The notes under the pieces were generated by a model, which saw only the letters and a program-made list of their open reading frames with translations, was not told where the DNA came from and ran no database searches. DNA of 64,000 nt from Lepidonotus clava (taxonomy: Eukaryota > Annelida > Polychaeta > Phyllodocida > Polynoidae). The DNA lies in assembly GCA_936440205.1 (NCBI GenBank), contig OW387133.1, positions 9,638,001-9,702,000 on the forward strand, in the 5' to 3' direction. How positions within the stretch are numbered: the stretch's first letter is position 1; every line of letters begins with the position of its first letter. Made by a program: the position numbers and the translations under genes. This document shows positions 13,800-24,719 of the stretch, piece by piece.

Positions 13800-14110
13800 G
13801 GTCGGTATAGCATCCGGTTCGATCCTGTTCAGAATTCCTGCTCCAAAACTTGCCTTAATTCTCCCGCCCCCAGTTGGCGGGGCGGGGCGGTTTAACACCT
13901 CGTGGAATCACATTACACCATGCCCAATTAGTCGTATTGAATAGGACGGATCAGCTCGGCCCGACCACCCCGCCCCACTGCCACTCGTTAACACCTTTCC
14001 TCCAGTGTAAGGCCCCGGGTAGGGCCAGGATTACCTGCTGAGCCTATTCACCTCCAGGTGAGGGGAGGGCCTGCCAGCTGTGGGGCGCGTGGTCAGTGGA
14101 CTAAGTCTCA
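13800..14110. other. GC-rich island, non-coding
   Basis: The island includes G-rich GGCGGGGCGGGGCGG (13877-13891) and E-box words CACCTCCAGGTGAGG near 14050-14064. The flanks 13206-13799 and 14111-15699 are AT-rich; apart from short (TA)n runs (14284-14302) I see nothing there. Confidence 0.3.
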
Positions 14111-15699
14111 CGGTAGTTAGACGCTAAACCTAACTGTTATGAAAGCCAGGTGTATGACTTTCAATAACAGAATTAGGAATGTATGTGTGGATAGAAACGT
14201 GTGCATTAACGTTTGTTTATAAACGTTTTCCTTTCCATTCATGCCGTTGCTGTGAACAAAACCACATCGCCACGTACTCCGATGTTTATATATATATATA
14301 TACGAATTAAGTTTTAATCATCACAATGATTATTAATCTATGGATACAGATCATTTTCACAATAATTCATAAATACTAATAATTCTCACGTATTATTCCA
14401 ACATTTCATTGTTTTATGCGAATATGAGGGAAAAATTATGAATATGTAAGCTATTCTAACGCCCAACACCTTTATCGTGTGTGAAGTGTCCCACATTTGA
14501 CAATGGCGCAAAACCACTTTTTCACATTTACATTCAATAGGCCGATAAGCAGCGACTCGACAATAAGATAACATATCCTGTTTATTGTACTGGTAGTAAT
14601 ATATCGCGGCCAACTGATTAGATACCACAGAATCACTGCTTCCTATATATATATTTACGAGATCAACAAGGAAAAAAAAGTGATGATATGTCATAGTGGC
14701 GCCATAGTGACCGAGAGTGGAGACAATAAAGATCGACGAACAGGCTAAAACAAGAACCTGCCATACGTGATAAGTTAATCAAATATGAAAAAAATGTCTT
14801 ACTTAGATAAGATATTGTTTCAAGAAAGTCTAAGTAACCAACGGATACATTGACGTACGGCATATACAAATACACAAGGCGACAGGATCCGCCACATCCT
14901 ATCTTAACTTGATTTGATTGATTGGGCGTTCTCTGATAAACGTATCTGAGATAAACCCGTCGGAGATATCAGTGCTGATAGCCTGTGTTTTATGAGTAGG
15001 GCCTAAACTCGGGGATGATGTTGTTCGATATGTATAGTACTACTACGTACTAGGCACAAGGTGGGCACAAAGCCACCGACGGCAGGAAAGTGTCGGGATG
15101 AGCTTATATCACTAAAGTGTTTCTGTGAATGAATCTGAAGACCAGAGGAGTTGGCATAAAGTGTATGACATCGTCAAAAGGCCGATAATCTGAGAATCAC
15201 ACACCCGAAAGACCCATAGCACTTAATGGAGAAGCTTGTCACTGGTAATGATTCACATGAAATCAATTATGTATATGAAGTGTAGATATATTGTCGAAAA
15301 TTGGTGCTGAATTTGCTACATTCTGCAAAGAAATGACAATTTCAAGAGATAGGTTACCATAAGACGCCTTATTCATTTGAATCGATAAAAAAGATGTATA
15401 GAACTTCTTGTAATATGAATTGTGAAGTGTGATCTGTTTGAATTACTTGTAATGTGATATATAAATTACTTTATAAATGTTCAGTCCCTTTTGGGGTTTC
15501 CCTTGTATAAAATTACTATCTCTTTCACCTTTAATACCATGTGTAATAAAACTGTAAACTAAGGGAAATTTTGATGTTTAATACGAATAAAATCCTACAA
15601 CAACTAATAATTACAATAATTGTAAGCGGCAATTTAATGAAAAGAAAGCCTGAGGAGGCTGACAAAAAGCAACGCAGTTCATATTTCCTTCAACTAGTT

Positions 15700-16050
15700 A
15701 AAAGAAGTATGAGGAATATGACGACTGCAGCACGGGGTCGGGGCACCTGTCCTGGTGGGGGAGGAAATTAAAGCAACTCCTGGAGAGGTGAACTACCCCA
15801 CCCTGGAGGAAATGAACCGGCGGCGGCGGGCCCCTCTCCCGGCCCACCGTCCCCCCTCTACAGCGTGCCGCCGACCTGCCAACGCTGTTCACCGTGATGT
15901 CACCTTATCAAGAAAACAGTATTTTACATTTCTGTCTTTGTTTCGGTCGGAAATTGGCACTCTGAGAAAATGGAATAACACGTGGGTAATCGTGTTTACG
16001 GCGCATCCCCCCGCAGTGCTGTCCACTCGAGGCTGAACTCTGAGGAATGT
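15700..16050. other. GC-rich island, non-coding
   Basis: Overlapping Arg/Pro-rich frames on both strands are shadows of GC content. No known domain. Confidence 0.3.
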
Positions 16051-16284
16051 CTCCGTAATCGGAAAATGGCTTTACATTAATGACATGTGTTTCCCCCAGA
16101 ATTACATGGACTTTTTCAAATTAAGAATTGTTGTGTAATTTTTGGCCACAACACACATTTTTCGTGATTTCAAAATGTTTAAGATACCATGAAACCTCTT
16201 CTTTTCATTCCATCAATTCAAGGCAATTTGAATATTTGTAAATTCTTAATCGCATTTGACAGAACTTGCTTACTTTACGATTGA

Positions 16285-16390
16285 AGTATCCTGAAGAAGA
16301 CTGTCAAAATTCGAAACTTGTCGGTTCAATATAAGTTCTCAAACACCTGTCACCAACTTAACTCTCTGTGTTAGTTTGGGATAGTTCTTT
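16285..16390 (+). repeat. Dispersed repeat end, copy 1 (GAAGAAGACTG...GTCGGTT family)
   Basis: Shares the order GAAGAAG-CTG-AA, CGAAAC-TGTCGGTT, TCAC-AACT and GTTAGTTTGGGATAGTT with copies at about 18100-18192 and 44345-44438. All three are on the plus strand. It looks like the 3' end of a retroelement family, which I cannot name. Confidence 0.5.
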
Positions 16391-17079
16391 ATTTTTTGAT
16401 TTACAAATACTGGTAGATATGAAGCACCTTTTAACTCTATTAAACTTTCTTCCTTAGTTTTCCCCTAGGGAAATGGCTACAGAATCGTCTGGTTGCATGG
16501 TGAGCTATGACCGTTAACTTCCATAACATATATACTCAGACCAACTAACGAACTGTCAACTAACTGCCAAGTGAGGCCCGTGTGCAGGCATTGCATCATG
16601 TCAAATATCAGCGGCCGTGGCGCCAAACACCAACGTCCCTCTGGTCGCGACCTGTCGCACTCATCAAGGCTGTATTACACTAGCCGATTTTACTCCGATA
16701 TAAAAAAATCCGAATATTTGTGAACCATATACATGTTACATACCATTAGAATGGTCTTCAAATTCCCTTTCAAATGATATGTAGGATGTGTGGTCTGTTG
16801 CTTTATTTGTTGGGGTAGTTTAATGTCCGGTCAAACCTTCAGGGTTCTTTCCAGACTGCACAAGGTAATGCTTTTCAGCTTTGGATGATCGTATCTACGA
16901 TAAAATTTAGGAGAAATCTGCCACCATGATCACAACTCTTTTCGAAGCGTGTCATATGGTCTTTGATGTGCAATGTCTCAGAGAAAGGGCGCTGGTCTGT
17001 TGCAGTTATACTGGTGACAACTTATAAATCACTTAAAACAAATCACAAGTCAGAATCGCCTGGTGGAATACAGACTTAA

Positions 17080-17780
17080 TGACCGTCGCTCTGTCGGGGT
17101 GGGCCCGGTTCGGATTACCCCTGGGTCCAATTTGTCGGGGCTGTGCCAACAGGGCGCCCAGAGCCATTAGACAAATGACCAGCTTTGTGCGTCGTTTCCT
17201 CATGTCAACTGGCCATGTCCAGTTGGGGCCTTTTTCAGTGGCCTCATGTGTTTTGTTGTGTCAATATTAGGCCGATTTACCGCCACCTGATCACACAGCG
17301 AGCACGGGACGGAGCGGAAAACAACCTAAAACCGGGGACGAACTGTTCACTCTTTCTCCGGTTTTTCTTCAATAAAAATCCACGTAAATAGTGAATTAAA
17401 TAAGTGAAATGAGTACAATTTCATAGTGTTTTGGCGGACGGCGCGCACTGGGACTGGCCGTGTTTAATTTCGAGATTTCCGCCGGTTACGTCCCATTGCA
17501 CACCTCATTGCCAATTCGTGCAAATACCGGCGTCAAATATTGAAAGAGGCCCGTCCTGGTGGCCCCCTAATGTAACGTTACGAGTCTGACTTCGGGAGAC
17601 TTTGGTGGGAAAGTTGCCCCAATGAAAGCTGGCGGTGTGTACGTAGGGATGATGTCCGATGTGTGGTCCTGGTCCACCAAACCCCCTGACCAGACCAGGT
17701 AACCAGTGTCCACACTGACCACTGAACCAGAGTGACCACTGCCTGGGGGGTGTTGGTAGGTCAATCAGTGCATCGCACTT
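17080..17780. other. GC-rich island, non-coding
   Basis: A palindromic pair CAACTGG ... CCAGTTG lies near 17204-17223, and GACCACTG-type words recur at 17715-17745. Overlapping frames on the minus strand lack a domain. The AT-rich stretches 16391-17079 and 17781-18099 hold nothing I can name. Confidence 0.3.
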
Positions 17781-18099
17781 TGTTGGATCCAACTTGATCT
17801 AAACTTTTCAGGTGCTCACGTGTAACAAACTTTGTGGAGTTGACCCGAGCGTCCTTTCAAGAGAGTAACTATTGGTAGGGGGGTTGAGTGCATGATGCCC
17901 AGAAAGATGGAAGGACCTCGTTGTATAATTTACATATGATCTAACGTTGTGCAGTTTTGCACCCTGTATTGTTCTCATTAGCTTAGGCTCATTTCTCCCA
18001 CTTACCTAACTTAAGCACATATTCACACACATTCTATTTACCTAAATCACGATCTTTCAACACTCTTTTAATCAGGCAGTATACCATGCTAGGTTGAAC

Positions 18100-18192
18100 C
18101 GTGAAGAAGGCTGTTAAAGGGCAAAACATGTCGGTTAATAAAACTGTTTTAAATCTTTCACTTATTCAACTCTTCGTGTTGGTTGATAGTTA
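18100..18192 (+). repeat. Dispersed repeat end, copy 2
   Basis: GAAGAAGGCTGTTAAAGGGC is followed by CATGTCGGTTAATAAAACTG and TTCGTGTTGGTTGATAGTT. It is closest to the copy at 44345-44438. Confidence 0.65.
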
Positions 18193-18819
18193 AGCACAAC
18201 GATTTAGTTCATACTAGGTAGAGTATACCGTCTATGTTGAGACAAAAGTAGATGTAAGAATGGTTCTGTATAAACGTCAAGTTGTGTGAACTGTCCATAT
18301 ACGAAAGTTTTTTCTCAAATATACTGTGTATACACCAACAAATGCCTCAGACTTTAATACTGATGAAAAAGAAGTGTCTATATAGTTAGAAAATGTCCAA
18401 CGTTCAATGTAATGACGTTGGGTCCTTTACCATCACGTTAGAAAACGCTTATTCAAAGACATTTGACACTGGTGAATGTAATAACTGTGTAAATCATTTG
18501 AGAATGTCCAATAGTACAACATATCTGGAGATAACTGTGAGAAATTTGTCGGAGATGACGAAAATCAGACCTGTCAGGGTGTAGAACCTACTTTTTTCTT
18601 CTGATCCTTATGTCGTGAATGTTTACAGTTTTATGTGTATAACAATGTTATAATTATGGTATCGTCCTCTGTAGGAGGTTAAGTAGCTATTAAAGTACCC
18701 AATATCGTTTAATGAAAATTATGCTTATCATTTCTCCATGTCCGACCCCAATAAATCGCCAAGCACGTTCTATGTTTAATATGGAACTCTTACGCTACGC
18801 AAGAAGATGTTAAAGTTAA

Positions 18820-20680
18820 AAGTACGGCACACTAGCGCCACCTGGGACCAAAGCTCCACACTATCCACTCGCCCTGCACAAGGTCGATGAAATCACGTGT
18901 AAATGGTTTCATTATCACGGAATCATAACGCATTACGGGGCGGGGAACAGTAGGGGAATCCCCCGACCTTCTCAAGGAATTCACACTGAGAGTGGACCCG
19001 GGGTAAAAAATACCCGAGGATGGGTTTGGGTGGTGAGTGGTGTGGGGCGGGGGAGGGTGGGGAGAATCAGCGTGTGCGGACCTGGTGATTTGGGTGGGCT
19101 CTGGTATTGATGTATCTGCCGGGCGGTGGTTGGGGATTGCAGAGAGGCGCTCAATAAAGATGCTGCCTCTGCCGGTTGTATGTAACTGTTCGGCCACCCC
19201 CTCCTTCCCTATTCCCCCTCCCCATCCCCCGGTACTAATAAGTAAGTTGGACAGCCCACTCGTGTGTCGTAATTAAGCCGAGGCCGCGCCGCGTCGCCCC
19301 GCGCGCCGCGCCCGCACACAAAACCGCGCACTTCCAATGCAATTAAACCTCCGAAATACCCCATGACTGACACTTTCAAGCACCGCCGAAATTTGGACAA
19401 ATTTGATTGGGCACGGCAAGGCGGGCTTAATTTGTTGGATTTAGCGCAATGGGCGCGCGCGGCTTACACAATGCCGGGCGGGCGGCGCGGGGGTGATTGG
19501 CACGTCTAATCAATATGACTCGGGCCGCGCCGCCCCGCACTAACACCCGCCCCGGAGATGTATCTATTTCAGCCTTTGAGGCGGTGGCGGCGGCCTCGTC
19601 GCAGGCATACAGTCTGCCCACAATGGCCCGCTAACGGCCGCTTCCTACCGCGTCCGCCGCGCCTTGTTCCGCGCGCGGCAAATTACGCGTCGCGCCTTCC
19701 GGGGCGGCGCAGTGACGCGGCGGGCGGGCGGTTAACTCTATTAGTCCGACGACGCGCCCATTCTCCTGCCACCACTCGCGAGCAGCTCGGGGTAGTTGGG
19801 TGTCAGGCGGCGACGTCGTCCGACGTGAAGTGACGTCGGAATGAGAAGATAGGGGGCGGCACCATCCACACGGGGTGTCAAATTTGCGTCGCGCGGATCT
19901 TTTTCTAAATGTCTGAAATTGAGCAGGCGCTTGTTACTGTTAGGTGAAGGCGTGAAGAAGCCTACAGTCCGCGGACGCTAACCACTGTGCTCTGTTCCTC
20001 CGATAAAGCCCCATTATATGTAAGTGAGCAGCTCGGGAGCAGAACAAGGGACGGGCGCGGTATGGTCCCACAGTAAACTGGCCGCTCTGGGTATGCGCTA
20101 TGCTATGGGGGAAGGAAGGGACCATAGGAGAGTGAGAGGGGGAGGGAGGGGGGTCTAGCGGCGACGGGCCCCAAGAAAGACGGCCGGGGCAGGGGCTTGT
20201 TGACGGCACTCTGCGCGGGAGCCGAGGCCGAGAGCGGGTAATGGTATGTACTCGATGTCAGCCCAATTTGGCCGGACAAATTGGGCACCATTAGGCGGCG
20301 GGGAAGTGAAGGGGACTCGAGCAGTGGCGATGACATGGCGGACCACCCGGCGCCTTCTCCGCCCCCGCCCGTGCCCACCCCGCCGCCCGCCAATCAGCAC
20401 TAGCTCCAGCGCAAATTAAACCTGCTCTGTGTCAAATTACCCGTTGCCTTAACGTTCTCCGCTCATTAAAACCATTTTCAGCATGATTATGCAAAATTCA
20501 GCGGCGGCCATCAGCGGCCTCCTCCAGGGCTTAGGAGGGTTCTCCAGGCACAAAACGCTCATTGCTGGAGCGGGGCGGGAGGGGCGGGCGGCGCCCCGAC
20601 CCGGGGCCCAGCCACAATAGGGACTGATATGGGCACCCAAATCACCGCCCCACTCTACAGTACTGTCAGCCACACGGCCA
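18820..20680. other. CpG island block with embedded TAAT motifs
   Basis: This is the most CpG-dense part of the left half, peaking at 19,260-19,830 and 20,140-20,400. No ORF has a recognisable protein. Short AT-rich words such as CAATTAAAC, TCTAATCAA, CAAATTACG and CTCATTAAAACC interrupt the GC, as in homeodomain-bound regulatory islands. A perfect 10-bp inverted repeat (GCCCAATTTG, 20261-20270, with its complement 20277-20286) lies inside. It may be the promoter of an unseen transcript or an orphan CpG island. Confidence 0.55.
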
Positions 20681-20879
20681 TTGCATAATCATCTCCAAAT
20701 CTGGCCAATTCAGAGAGAGAGATGGGAGACGGGGAATTATCCCCAATGCCAGCTCGAGACGGACTGGGAGATCCCAGGAGAGATGTGTGTGATTGCGGGG
20801 GTCAGGGCCCATTGAGAGATACATGTTTAATACATCAGGCCTACACCAGGGATCCCCCCTGCCGCCACCATCAGTACCT

Positions 20880-21290
20880 AACACCAAGGAGGTGGGGGGG
20901 GGGGGGGTTCTCACTCTTTGATGGCAGATACCCACTGCAAGACAGCAACCCATACGATCTTGCAATATGGGATAATATGAAAGCTCCCATATTTGCAATT
21001 TCCGTATGTGGGTCTGCAGTCCCCTATTTTCTGAGATGTCAAGGGATAGCCCTTCGTTTTCACTACTGATACTGAATATGGCTCAAATACAAATATAATG
21101 AGCATTGTTTTTGAAAGATGTTACACTTACTATTGTGAATGAATTTCAATAACCTAAAATGTGCCCTTGATGCTTTCGTCTGGATATCCTACACAGACCC
21201 CTTTTTCTACCCTTGCTGTGAATATAACCACAGCTACCAGAGTCTGTTTTGACATGGGTGCCCAAACCCAAGTCGAGTACCCCCTCCCCT
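20880..21290 (+). repeat. Paralogous segment A
   Basis: This segment and 22130-22975 share, in the same order: a G-tract followed by CACTCTTTGATGG and ATCCACTACAA-like words, CCCTGTTTTCT-GATGTCA, CTTCGTT, TCCTA-ACAG-CCC, CCACAG-TACC-GAGTCTGTTTT and finally CCCAAACCCAAGTCGAGTA. The G-tract is at 20892-20906. The copy here lacks the two transposons found in segment B. Confidence 0.7.
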
Positions 21291-21404
21291 CCGTGCCTAA
21301 CTCTCCCCACCCCCTTCCCCCATTAGGACGCCGTCTCCAGACAGGGCTCTGGTCAAGCACCTCTCACCACCCGCCCATCGGCCCTTTTAACGCCATGACA
21401 CCAC

Positions 21405-21570
21405 GTCATGTCGGCCTGACGCTAATGACGTCACCCGTCTGACGTCATGTCGGCCTGACGCTAATGACGTCACCCGTCTGACGTCATGTCGGCCTGAAGC
21501 TAATGACGTCACTCGTCTAACGTCATGTCGTCCTGACGCTAATGACGTCACTCGTCTGACGTCATGTCAC
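21405..21570. promoter_or_regulatory. Tandem array of cAMP-response elements (39-bp unit, about 4 copies)
   Basis: A 39-bp unit repeats four times, each with two palindromic CREs. Perfect TGACGTCA sites lie at 21426, 21440, 21465, 21479, 21504, 21543 and 21557, and one variant TAACGTCA at 21518. Spacing alternates 14 and 25 bp. TGACGTCA is the consensus of CREB/ATF bZIP dimers. Whether it is bound in vivo cannot be read from the sequence; it could also be a chance minisatellite. Confidence 0.85.
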
Positions 21571-22187
21571 GAGCATACCGACATGTTGTTGTCCGTTCTA
21601 TTCTTTTTAGGTGGCATGATGACTTGTGTCCACCATATAAGGTGGGTAATACTTACTCTCAAATAACAAAGCAGTATATACGTCTTAGTTTAAGATTAAA
21701 AAGGAACAAATATTGCAAGCTTTTGCGTTTCTCTTCGACATGCTTATATTCAGTTCAAAACCGAGGTCGTCGATAATTCAAGACATACTTGTATTTCAGT
21801 AAGGGAGCTTAGGCTCTGCCCATGACCTGATAAATGCTCAATGAGTACTCTGATAAAACTATACAATATTACAGAATTGTGGTAAACTCTTTTAAAAGTA
21901 ATTAGAGAAGCCTTAGCATCATTAACCCCATGCTATACATCCCCACCCAATTATCCATGCATGTGGTCAAACTGCAGAAAACAACACGTTGTAAATCAAC
22001 AATACATCCTTATACTACCACCCTTAACTTGCTGTTTAACCTCCCCAGGCCGCCTGATACAACAATAACCTGGTGGGCCTCCCGCTGAGATCACAGAGAT
22101 CCACACCCCACCGATTGATCCCCTCTACCCCCCTGACTGAGGGGGGGGGGGTTACTCACTCTTTGATGGTAGGTATCCACTACAAAA

Positions 22188-22374
22188 CTATACACACTTT
22201 TCATTAAGAGTGTGGCGCCCCCTGGTGAAATAAATTGAAACAGTGTTTTAGGTCTTTTCCCATAGTTAACCTATATGCTCCACTTCATATAGGTTAACTA
22301 TAGGAAAATACCTAAAAACGTGTTTCAATTTAATTCACCAGGGGGCGCCACACCCTAATGAAAAAGGTGTATAG
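22188..22374. mobile_element. Near-perfect palindromic MITE, full copy
   Basis: The 187-bp element folds back on itself almost completely: CTATACAC at the left and GTGTATAG at the right, GTGGCGCCCCCTGGTGAA against TTCACCAGGGGGCGCCAC, and an ATAGTTAACCTATAT centre arm against ATATAGGTTAACTAT. A transcript across it would form one long hairpin. A partial copy is at 39944-40070. Confidence 0.9.
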
Positions 22375-22675
22375 CCCCCTGAATTTGTGATTTGACACCT
22401 CTGTGCATTTCCCCTTTGTGAGTTTACAGCTGAGTTTACAGGCCCCTGTTTTCTCTGATGTCAATTAGGGGCAACCTCTTCGTTCTTAATAGGTTATAAT
22501 ACAATTGACCTTATAAATGACTGTTAACACCCAAAAACGTATCCTTGGCTTTCTTCTGGCTACAAAAGCTATCCTATACAGCCCTCGCAGGACAGTAAGC
22601 CTTGACAGCCCCCCATTGTCTTGCCTTTGCCACAAATACAGCCACAGGTCCCGGAGTCTGTTTTGCACTGGCAGA

Positions 22676-22945
22676 GTCCCTACATAAAATTTGCGATCAA
22701 ATTCCCTGTGTTTTCCCTGAGTTTCCTTGCCCACGCTAAATTTTCCCTATAAAAAAAATGAAATGTTATTCTCAGAAAAGTGACATCTCCTGAATCTTAC
22801 AAATAGGAAAATCAAATTCTAAAGTCAACCTGTGTTTTCCCTGTGTTTTGGTCAACTTTCCAAATTTCCCATGCTTTCTGACTGACAGGGATTTTTTTTG
22901 GTTGCCATTTAACCCTTTTTCCCTGTGTAATGAGCATCCTGATTG
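22676..22945 (+). mobile_element. hAT-like MITE family member (diverged)
   Basis: Contains the family core AAATTCCCTGTGTTTTCCCTG, a second CCTGTGTTTTCCCTGTG and the T-tract before GCCATTT. Its ends are diverged and I cannot fix them to the base. Confidence 0.6.
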
Positions 22946-24159
22946 GGTACCCAAACCCAAGTCGAGTAAACCCCCCCCCCCCCTCTACATCCCGATCCGT
23001 CCAGGTGGGGCCTGGAGTGGGCCCACACCTGTTGGGACCCCCTCCAGGGCGGACCGTGGAGGAGGCGGTCAGTGTTGGTTTATCACCGGGTCCATGTTCA
23101 AGGGCGGGCGTCAAGGGGCGGGTATTGTGTGGCAACATGCAATAGAAGATGCACGCGCGCACCCCGCTCTGTTTGAGTTTGGCCAGTTTGGTCCGTGCCA
23201 TGTCATATTTTGGTTTATTATGATGGCTCTGTTTGGCATCACCTTAGTAGAGAACTTGTTGGTGGAGGATAATCTCATATTGTTAGTGTTAGCCACCGAT
23301 TTCTAAACAATATTTACACTACGTATTAAAAAAACAACTTATAAACATATAAATATTCCTGTCTGAAAATTATTCTTGTAATTCTTGCATACGCTTTAAT
23401 CTGCCCGAGCCTTATCCCTCTTTGTTGTTATTGATTTGTTGAGTAGCAAATAGTTTCCCACTGTTTTACTGTTGAGGAGTAATGGTGTGCTCTAACGCAG
23501 CTTCTATCATTAGATTCTTGGAAGCGCCTAAAGTCTTTCCATCCTGCGTAAACTTTTACTCATGTCCTGCAAACCCTTTTTTGTTTACAAACAGATTGAG
23601 AATCCTTAAATGTGAAAGTTCAAACTGCATTTAAATTTGCACATCCCTTCGAGGTGCTATATTCAACACTTTGGCCACCCTGTCAGGCACATTGATGACA
23701 TGATAGGTCTACTAGAGGTTTGAAATATAACATGTTGCCATAATGTTACTCCGTCTGTGACATTTTTCTAAGGCTACTATGGTCTAAATTTATCTTAAGA
23801 ACTGACACTGACAACACTAACCAGTTCATTTATACAGTTACTGTGAACACGCACACATTGCCACGTTTGAAAAATATGCAAATATAGTAATTATCATTTA
23901 GAGGTTGAACAAGATCATAGTAGGCACAATCTCATAACAAATCACTTAAGTTTCCTCGTCTATGGATACCATGCTTTCTTCAAAAGTTACAGGTTGATAT
24001 ACATGTACCCTGGAAGTAACCTAACGTTTATTATCGGGCATACTTTACAGTATTCAATGCGCGGAAATCAGCTCAAACACCCGAGAAAAATAACAAGTAA
24101 TTAACTCCATTCAGGATTTCGAAACTAGTGTCAACGTTTATCTTTTGTAAATATACATG

Positions 24160-24402
24160 ATCATTTGTACCCAAGGGGGAAGGGATGGTCTAGTGGTTAG
24201 CGGATTGGCACTGCATGCGGCCGGCCGGGGTTCGATCCCATGTGCTGACTGTTACACCACCTCACCTTGCTGTCGTTTCCACCACCATAGATTCGATCAT
24301 AGTACATTGTACGACCCCAAAACCGTAAGTTGGTCCTGATATAGCTGAAAAATTGCTGAATGGACAATAAGCTCCAACAATCATCATCATCATTTGTACC
24401 CA
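24160..24402 (+). mobile_element. tRNA-derived SINE with 14-bp target-site duplication
   Basis: The head has a pol III A box (TGGTCTAGTGGTTAGCGGA, near 24185) and B box (GGTTCGATCCC, near 24229). The body ends in a TCATCATCAT tail. The exact 14-mer ATCATTTGTACCCA stands on both sides (24160-24173 and 24389-24402). Element body about 215 bp; a young-looking, complete insertion. Confidence 0.9.
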
Positions 24403-24514
24403 TCATGTCCCCACGAATACTGCCTCCAGTCACATGTGGAAATAGTCCTTCCATGACCTAGATGCCTCTTGCATAATAGCTTCTTACACTCACAAGAGTG
24501 CATGGCTACTAGTG

Positions 24515-24690
24515 GCCACCTAAAATCTGTAAGGAATTCTTTTAAGTGCCCTCTATAAATTGCATGGGGAATCCCTTTGATGGTTATTTGGGTGCTGGTT
24601 TTAATATGGTCCTACCCACCATAAACCAACAACCTCAAAGCATGCTGGGATACAGGGTGGAATTCCCACCTAAAATGGTTGCTGATTAAC
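24515..24690 (+). repeat. Dispersed repeat, copy 1 of a pair
   Basis: Matches 27789-27985 over almost its whole length, for example TGTAAGGAATTCTTTTA, CCCTTTGATGGTT, ATGGTCCTACC, CATAAACCA and AAGCATGCTGGGAT. No inverted ends are apparent. Confidence 0.8.
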
Positions 24691-24719
24691 AGTTCTAGTT
24701 TGAGCACCTAGCTGACGTG

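Larger units (their letters stand above)
22130..22975 (+). repeat. Paralogous segment B with two inserted MITEs
   Basis: This is the diverged copy of 20880-21290, about twice as long because a palindromic MITE (22188-22374) and a hAT-like MITE relative (about 22676-22945) sit in it. Both insertions fall between words that are continuous in segment A. Confidence 0.65.

Noticed and set aside
19037-20400. Several Arg/Pro/Gly-rich frames in the CpG island
   Set aside because: High GC removes stops in all frames. No homeobox, zinc finger or other domain is present, although I looked for an NK2 homeodomain on both strands.
22812-23306. Overlapping frames of 129 and 152 codons on opposite strands
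   Set aside because: They cross a MITE relative and a C-tract, overlap each other, and show no domain.
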